Origin: Myxococcales bacterium
Lineage (GTDB): Bacteria > Myxococcota_A > UBA9160 > UBA4427
Length of the DNA: 64,000 nucleotides
Direction of reading: 5' to 3'
Assembly (NCBI GenBank): GCA_014240165.1
Contig: JAAZXM010000004.1
Location: 1-64,000 of the forward strand
The notes beneath the pieces were generated by a model that worked only from the letters and a program-made list of their open reading frames with translations, did no database searches and had not been told where the DNA came from. Shown here piece after piece: positions 58,717 to 64,000 of the stretch. The translations under genes were made by a program, and so were the position numbers. The stretch's first letter is position 1; each line of letters opens with the position of its first letter.

Positions 58717-60384
58717 ATGCTTCCCTCCCTACTTGCCCCGCCCTTGTCATCGAGCCTCAACCGACGCACGCCCGAGTTCGCCGAGAATCGAGCGTCCATG
58801 CTCGAAAAGCTGGATGTCATCGACGAACTTCTCGAAGAAGCCGAAGCCGGTGGTGGCCCCGCCCACCACGAACGCCTCGCCAAGCGCGGCAAGTTGCCGG
58901 TTCGCGAGCGCATCGCCCTGGCATTGGATCCCGATAGTCCCTTCCTCGAGATCAGTTCCCTGGCCGGGTACAACTCGGACTATGCGGTGGGGGGCGGCGC
59001 GATGCTGGGCATCGGGGTCATTGCCGGGGTGGAGTGCGTAATCTTCGCCAACGACCCCACGGTGCTCGGCGGGGCGATGACGCCCTACATGGCCAAGAAG
59101 TGGATGCGCGCTCTCGAGATCGCCCGGGATAACGGGATCCCCTATGTGAGTTTTGTCGAATCCGCAGGGGCCGACCTCAGGCGGGGTGGCGGCATTGGCG
59201 GCGACGGTGATGGAAAGAAAAAGAAGATTCGCCCCGCCAAGACAGATCATTTCGCGGAGACGGGTCGTTTCTTTTACGAGATGATCGAGCTCTCCAAACT
59301 CGAAATTCCCACGGTTTGCGTGGTATTTGGCTCTTCGACCGCGGGGGGTGCCTACCAGCCCGGCATGTCGGACTACAACATCGTGATCAAGAAGCAGTCG
59401 AAGATCTTTCTGGCAGGGCCTCCCCTGGTGAAGATGGCGACGGGAGAGGAATCGGACGACGAGACATTGGGCGGCGCCCAGATGCATGCAGAGATCTCGG
59501 GCCTGGGCGAGTACCTGGCGGAGGATGAACCCGATGCCCTGCGCCTTTGCCGCGAAGTCGTTTCCCACCTCAATATCCAGAAGGCGGGCCCGCCGCCTGC
59601 ATTGAAGGCCGATGAGCCCGTGCTCGATCCCGAAGAGTTGCTGGGCATTGTGAGCCCGGATCTTCGTCGCCCGGTGGATATCCGCGACGTGATCGGCCGG
59701 ATCGTGGATGGCTCGCGTTTCGAGGAATTCAAGTCGCGCTACGGCACGACCCTGATCTGTGGCTGGTCTTCCATTCAAGGCTACCCGGTCGGAATTTTGG
59801 GCAACAACGGCGTACTGAACCCCGAAGCGGCCGAGAAGGCCGCTCATTTTATTCAGCTCTGCAACCAGATCGACGTGCCGCTTCTTTTCCTGCAGAACGT
59901 GACGGGCTTCGTGGTGGGGCGCGATGTCGAGCATGCGGGGATCATCAAGAAGGGCTCCCAGATGATCAACGCGGTGACGAATTCCACCGTTCCCCACCTT
60001 ACGGTGATCATTGGCAACTCGTATGGGGCTGCGACTTATGCCATGTCGGGCAGGGCCTATAACAACCGGTTCACCTTCATCTGGCCCAGCGCGAAGATCG
60101 CCGTCATGGGCGGAAAGCAGATCGCAGGGGTGATGTCCATGGTGCGCCGGGGTCAGGCCCTGCGGAAGGGTGAGGAATTCGACGAAGAGGCGGATGCCCA
60201 GATTCGCCAGGGAGTCGAAGCGGCCCAGGACGCGGGCTCGGTCGCCCTCGAAGCGAGCGGAGCGATCAGCGATGACGGAATCATCGATCCCCGGGATACC
60301 CGAACCGTCCTGGGGATCTGCCTCTCGGTGGTTCGCAAAAAGCCCATCGAGGGCGCAGACGGATACGGGGTATTTAGACTGTGA
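58717..60384 (+). CDS. Acyl-CoA carboxylase, carboxyltransferase (beta) subunit
   Basis: 555 residues, ATG after GAAGGTAAAAAAG. Carboxyltransferase motifs: GKLPVRERIALALDPDSPFLEISSLAGY, VGGGAMLGIGVIAGVECVIFANDPTVLGGAMTP, VFGSSTAGGAYQPGMSDYNI, VPLLFLQNVTGFVVGRDVEHAGIIKKG, and the oxyanion-forming VIIGNSYGAATYAMSGRAY. The plan is that of methylcrotonyl-CoA and geranyl-CoA carboxylase beta subunits. The biotin-bearing alpha subunit follows with a GTGA overlap. The AtuA-like and AtuD-like neighbours favour a beta-methyl-branched enoyl-CoA as acceptor. Confidence 0.93.
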   Translation: MLPSLLAPPLSSSLNRRTPEFAENRASMLEKLDVIDELLEEAEAGGGPAHHERLAKRGKLPVRERIALALDPDSPFLEISSLAGYNSDYAVGGGAMLGIGVIAGVECVIFANDPTVLGGAMTPYMAKKWMRALEIARDNGIPYVSFVESAGADLRRGGGIGGDGDGKKKKIRPAKTDHFAETGRFFYEMIELSKLEIPTVCVVFGSSTAGGAYQPGMSDYNIVIKKQSKIFLAGPPLVKMATGEESDDETLGGAQMHAEISGLGEYLAEDEPDALRLCREVVSHLNIQKAGPPPALKADEPVLDPEELLGIVSPDLRRPVDIRDVIGRIVDGSRFEEFKSRYGTTLICGWSSIQGYPVGILGNNGVLNPEAAEKAAHFIQLCNQIDVPLLFLQNVTGFVVGRDVEHAGIIKKGSQMINAVTNSTVPHLTVIIGNSYGAATYAMSGRAYNNRFTFIWPSAKIAVMGGKQIAGVMSMVRRGQALRKGEEFDEEADAQIRQGVEAAQDAGSVALEASGAISDDGIIDPRDTRTVLGICLSVVRKKPIEGADGYGVFRL

Positions 60385-62309
60385 GCTTCTCTACTCTCCT
60401 GATAGCCAACCGAGGCGAAATTGCGCGGCGCGTGATTCGCGGCGCCCGGGCCATGGGAATTCGCACCGTCGCGGTCTACGTGGATGCGGACGCGGACGCC
60501 CCCTTTGTTGCAGATGCCGACCAGGCTATTCGCTTGCCGGAGTCCTACCTCGACGGCAAGGCGATTCTCGAAGCCGCCCAGGCGACAGGGGCCGAAGCGA
60601 TTCACCCCGGCTACGGCTTTTTGTCAGAGAATGCCGCCTTCGCCGCAGACGTCACCGCGGCGGGGCTTTCCTGGGTGGGCCCTTCCCCAAAAGTGATCGA
60701 GCAGATGGGCGACAAGTTGGCCGCCAAGGCCCTGGCCGAAAAGGCCGAGGTGCCGACGCTTCCCGGGAGCGAGAATCCCAAAGCGGGCGACGAAGTCGGT
60801 TATCCGCTCCTCGTCAAGGCGGCTGCCGGGGGCGGGGGCAAGGGCATGCGGATCGTCGAAGCTCCGGGCGATCTCGAGGAAGCCGTTGCTGCTGCCCGGC
60901 GCGAAGCGGCCAGCGGTTTCGGAGACGACCGGGTCTTTCTCGAGCGCTACGTCGCCCGGGCTCGGCATATCGAAATCCAGATCCTCGGGGATGCCCACGG
61001 TTCAGTGGTTCACCTGGGTGAGCGCGAATGCTCGATCCAGCGCCGTCATCAGAAGATTCTCGAGGAATCTCCGTCTCCCCGGGTCGACCCCGCCCTGCGC
61101 GAAACCATGGGCGAGGCCGCTCTTCGCCTGGCCCAGGTGCTCGGTTATGAGTCTGCGGGCACGGTGGAATTCCTGCTCGATGATGAAACCGGCGAGTATT
61201 TCTTTCTTGAAGTCAACACGCGCCTCCAGGTGGAGCACCCGGTGACCGAGGCGGTGACGGGTATCGATCTTGTGCGCGAGCAGCTTCGCATCGCGGCGGG
61301 AGAGCCACTCGGGTACGACCAGTCCAAGATTCAATTCGAGGGAGCGGCCATCGAGGCCCGTCTCTATGCGGAAGATCCGGGAAACGATTTCCTGCCGGCC
61401 ACCGGGACCCTGATCGCCTTCGAGCCCGCGCCTTCGCCCGAGGTGCGTTGGGATTCGGGGGTGGCGAAGGGGTCGGTGATTGGTGTGGATTTCGACCCCA
61501 TGCTCGCGAAGGTGATCGCTCACGGGCCCACCCGGGAAGAGGCGGCGGGGCGCCTGGCGCTCGCCCTGGAGCGAACTCATCTGGGTGGTGTCATCACGAA
61601 CCGGGATTTCCTGGCGGCGACGCTGCGAAACGCGGAATTCCTCGGCGGTGATACCACGACGGATTTCATCGAGCGGGTGGCGCCGCCGCGGATCCTCGAA
61701 GTCTCCGATGCCGAGGCCGAGCATCTGGCTCAACTGGCGGCTCTCTGGATTCGCGGCGTGAATCATCGATCTGCACGGGTGCTGGGCCAGACGCCTGCGG
61801 GCTGGCGGAATTCCAGGATGCCCGACCAGGAGATCGTTTTTGCTTGGCGCGATGGCGAGTTGAGAGTGTCGTACCGGACCCTTCGCGATGGGCGCATCCT
61901 TTTCTCCGATGGACGGCATGCCCGGATTCATTCCTGGGACGAAGAAGGCCTGGACGCGGAGATCGATGGCCGCCGTCACCACGCCCGGATTTCTCGGGCA
62001 GAGGCCCGACTGGTGGTGCAGGGCACTCGGGGCGATGTCGAGTTCGAAATTCGCCCGCGCTTCAAATTGCCCGGGGCCGAAGAGACCGCCGGGGGGTTCG
62101 TTGCCAAGATGCCGGGCAAGGTGATCGATCTGCGCGTGGAAGCCGGACAGCGAGTTTCTGCGGGGGAGACCCTGGTGGTTCTCGAGGCCATGAAGATGGA
62201 GCACCCCATGAGCGCCAGCGAGGACGGGGTCGTGACCGAAGTGCGAGTGGAAGTTGGAGAGCAGGTGGAGAGCGGAACCCTCCTGCTGGTCTTCGAGCCC
62301 GACGAATAG
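60381..62309 (+). CDS. Acyl-CoA carboxylase, biotin carboxylase/BCCP (alpha) subunit
   Basis: 642 residues, GTG start overlapping the stop of the beta gene (GTGA). Biotin carboxylase domain first: LIANRGEIARRVIRGARAMGIRTVAVY, HPGYGFLSENAAFA, KAAAGGGGKGMRIVEAP (ATP grasp), ECSIQRRHQKILEESPS, EVNTRLQVEHPVTEAVTG. A linker domain follows, and the C-terminal biotinyl domain has LEAMKMEHPMSASEDGVVTEV with the biotin Lys. Biotin is carboxylated with ATP and bicarbonate and passed to the beta subunit. Domain order matches the 3-methylcrotonyl/geranyl-CoA type. Confidence 0.95.
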   Translation: MSFSTLLIANRGEIARRVIRGARAMGIRTVAVYVDADADAPFVADADQAIRLPESYLDGKAILEAAQATGAEAIHPGYGFLSENAAFAADVTAAGLSWVGPSPKVIEQMGDKLAAKALAEKAEVPTLPGSENPKAGDEVGYPLLVKAAAGGGGKGMRIVEAPGDLEEAVAAARREAASGFGDDRVFLERYVARARHIEIQILGDAHGSVVHLGERECSIQRRHQKILEESPSPRVDPALRETMGEAALRLAQVLGYESAGTVEFLLDDETGEYFFLEVNTRLQVEHPVTEAVTGIDLVREQLRIAAGEPLGYDQSKIQFEGAAIEARLYAEDPGNDFLPATGTLIAFEPAPSPEVRWDSGVAKGSVIGVDFDPMLAKVIAHGPTREEAAGRLALALERTHLGGVITNRDFLAATLRNAEFLGGDTTTDFIERVAPPRILEVSDAEAEHLAQLAALWIRGVNHRSARVLGQTPAGWRNSRMPDQEIVFAWRDGELRVSYRTLRDGRILFSDGRHARIHSWDEEGLDAEIDGRRHHARISRAEARLVVQGTRGDVEFEIRPRFKLPGAEETAGGFVAKMPGKVIDLRVEAGQRVSAGETLVVLEAMKMEHPMSASEDGVVTEVRVEVGEQVESGTLLLVFEPDE

Positions 62310-62389
62310 GCCGGCGGCCACGCGGCTGCCGAAGAGTGACGACGGCAGGACCAGAAAAAACGATCTGATAAAGAGATTGGAGAGAGAAG

Positions 62390-64000
62390 ATGACGGAACC
62401 GGTTCGAGTCGCGAATTGTTCGGGATTTTTCGGAGATCGCCTATCAGCGGCACGCGAGATGGTCGAAGGGGGCGAGATCGATTTTCTCACCGGGGATTGG
62501 CTGGCCGAACTCACCATGCTGATTCTCTCGCGCACCCAGGCCAAGCGTCCTGGGGGCGGATACGCGCGGACCTTCGTCATGCAGATGGAGCAGGTCATGG
62601 GTACCTGCCTCGATAAGGGCATCAAGGTGGTGACCAATGCGGGCGGCCTCGACCCCGATGGCTGCGCGGATGCCGTGGCCGAAGTTGCGAATAAGCTGGG
62701 CCTGAGCCCGACGGTTGCCTATGTGGCGGGTGATAATCTGATGCCCCAGATGGAGGATCTGCTTGCGGCGGATCAGCTCCGCCATTTCGAGACGGGAGAT
62801 CCCATCAAGGAGGCCTCCTTTCTCACCGCCAACGCCTATCTCGGCTGCTGGGGAATCGTAGAGGCCCTGAATATGGGGGCCGATATCGTAATCACGGGCC
62901 GAACCACCGACGCCGCGGTGGTCTGCGGCCCGGCCGCCTGGCATCACCAATGGAAGCGCGACGATTGGAACCAGCTGGCAGGGGCGGTAGCCGCGGGGCA
63001 TGTCATCGAGTGCGGCACCCAGGCTACCGGGGGGAATTACTCGTTCTTCACCGAGGTTCCGGGCATGGTCCGGACGGGCTTTCCCTGGGCGGATATCGCC
63101 GCCGATGGCTCGTCGGTAATTGGCAAGCATGAGGGCACGGGGGGCGAGGTCTCCATCGGAACCGTGACGTCCCAGCTGCTCTATGAAATCGGCGGTCCCG
63201 AATATCTAGGTCCCGATGTGACGACTCGTTTCGACACCATCGAAGTCGAAGAACTCGAAACCGACCGGGTCCGGATGCACGGCATCAAGGGCGAGCCGCC
63301 GCCGTCGACTCTCAAGGTCTGCATCAACCGCGCAGGGGGGTTCCGCAACGATGTGAGCATCTGCCTTACGGGCCTGGACATCGAGGCCAAGGCGGCACTC
63401 ATCGAGGAGGCGTTCTGGGCATCATCGCCCTATGGGCCCGAAGATTACGCCCAGGCGACCATCCGGCTCATGAGGAACGATCACGAGGATCCCGAAACCA
63501 ACGAGCAGGGCGTCGCGATTCTGAAGATCAGCGTCAAGGATCCCGACCCCGAGAAGGTGGGCCGTTCCTTTTCCAACGGAATCGGCGACCTGGCCCTGGC
63601 CACCATCCCCGGCTTCTTTGGGGTGGGGGGCGGACCGAGCAACGGTCGGCCCTTCGGGGTCTACGAACCCGCTTGCATTCCCTCGAAGACAGTGCCCCAG
63701 AACGTCGTGGTTCTGGGCGGCGAGACCCGGCAGGTTTCCTCGGTCATCCCCGATGCCGATGTCTCGGTTGTCGCTACGCCGGGTCCGGACGCCAGCGTGC
63801 CCACCGGGGCTACGCGACGTGCACCCCTGGGCCTGGTCTTTGGCTCGCGGTCGGGGGATAAGGGGGGCAACGCCAACTTGGGAGTCTTCGCGCGGAGCGA
63901 TGAAGCCTGGGCCTGGTTGGATGGCTTCCTCTCCACGGAGAAGTTCAAGGAATTGCTTCCCGAGACCGCGTCGATGCAGGTGGATCGTCATCCGCTACCC
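62390..64000 (+). CDS. AtuA family (DUF1446) protein, 3' end beyond window
   Basis: Open for 537 codons from ATG 62390 (TTGGAGAGAGAAG) to the edge and absent from the ORF track. The N-terminal DUF1446/AtuA domain shows VRVANCSGFFGDRLSAAREMV, FLTGDWLAELTM, NAGGLDPDG, DIVITGRTTDAAVV and GGNYSFFTEVPG. A second domain, beginning near residue 475, carries GLVFGSRSGDKGGNANLGVFARSDEAW, the AtuA-like ferredoxin-fold domain, here probably nearly complete. AtuA is needed for acyclic terpene (citronellol/geraniol) use in Pseudomonas, but its activity is unproven. It is 80 bases downstream of the carboxylase and probably in the same operon. Confidence 0.92.
   Translation, partial: MTEPVRVANCSGFFGDRLSAAREMVEGGEIDFLTGDWLAELTMLILSRTQAKRPGGGYARTFVMQMEQVMGTCLDKGIKVVTNAGGLDPDGCADAVAEVANKLGLSPTVAYVAGDNLMPQMEDLLAADQLRHFETGDPIKEASFLTANAYLGCWGIVEALNMGADIVITGRTTDAAVVCGPAAWHHQWKRDDWNQLAGAVAAGHVIECGTQATGGNYSFFTEVPGMVRTGFPWADIAADGSSVIGKHEGTGGEVSIGTVTSQLLYEIGGPEYLGPDVTTRFDTIEVEELETDRVRMHGIKGEPPPSTLKVCINRAGGFRNDVSICLTGLDIEAKAALIEEAFWASSPYGPEDYAQATIRLMRNDHEDPETNEQGVAILKISVKDPDPEKVGRSFSNGIGDLALATIPGFFGVGGGPSNGRPFGVYEPACIPSKTVPQNVVVLGGETRQVSSVIPDADVSVVATPGPDASVPTGATRRAPLGLVFGSRSGDKGGNANLGVFARSDEAWAWLDGFLSTEKFKELLPETASMQVDRHPLP

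Noticed and set aside
58747-59997. 416-residue minus-strand ORF, with similar ORFs at 61002-62453 and 31673-32521
   Set aside because: Antisense to carboxylase and dehydrogenase genes with full family motifs.

Overview
The window looks like part of a chromosome from a high-GC, Gram-negative, free-living bacterium. Signal peptides, an outer-membrane-barrel-like protein, a lipoprotein, a Cys-rich repeat of the DUF4215/myxobacterial type with an IPTL-CTERM-like tail, F420-type LLM oxidoreductase, TIGR03084-type and AtuA-type genes, many acyl-CoA dehydrogenases and a selenoprotein together suggest a lineage once called Deltaproteobacteria (Myxococcota, Binatota or relatives). That placement is inference; no rRNA or other marker gene is present. 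I see no tRNA, rRNA, CRISPR array, insertion sequence or prophage.

Layout. 1-576: start of a secreted collagen-like protein running off the left edge (absent from the ORF track). 1412-6879: a surface-polysaccharide operon (O-antigen ligase/polymerase, two GT4 glycosyltransferases, a sulfotransferase, a UDP-glucuronate 4-epimerase), joined to a DUF4956 / CotH / VTC cassette (6908-10984). 10986-18091: Baeyer-Villiger monooxygenase, exonuclease III, methyltransferase, YeiH-type exporter, CaiB/BaiF CoA-transferase and GST. 18088-30180: a small ORF, DoxX, DUF3604 protein, GT92 glycosyltransferase, GPH transporter, a tandem DUF1330-like protein, a metallophosphoesterase lipoprotein, a hybrid kinase and a sulfatase. 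30354-33483: two acyl-CoA dehydrogenase subunits and a crotonase. 33576-34517: a selenoprotein read through an in-frame UGA. 34851-45113: HtpX, P-loop kinase-like protein, MAPEG, TauE, membrane-anchored GST, DUF255 thioredoxin-like protein, M36 peptidase and alpha/beta hydrolase. 45125-48900: barrel protein, small secreted protein and hybrid kinase in one operon.

49371-64000 is a catabolic region: a paired acyl-CoA dehydrogenase, a TIGR03084 protein, an AtuD-like dehydrogenase, an F420-type oxidoreductase, an MBL hydrolase, a nitronate monooxygenase and two crotonases on the minus strand; then, divergently, both subunits of a biotin-dependent acyl-CoA carboxylase and an AtuA-family protein. 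Dehydrogenase, carboxylase, glutaconyl-CoA-type hydratase and AtuA resemble the logic of acyclic terpene (Atu) or leucine (Liu) degradation, so oxidation of a beta-methyl-branched acyl-CoA is the best guess.

The most striking signal is the selenoprotein at 33576-34517. A UGA inside a U-x-x-C motif is followed by a perfect 7-bp hairpin with a GGUCG loop, and the same frame stays open for 147 further codons. An ORF caller splits it into two wrong genes. Other points of interest: two separate acyl-CoA dehydrogenase pairs in which one partner lacks the catalytic glutamate, a perfect 11-bp hairpin abutting the start of the barrel protein, a CotH domain fused to a beta-helix, and an octamer repeat array upstream of htpX.
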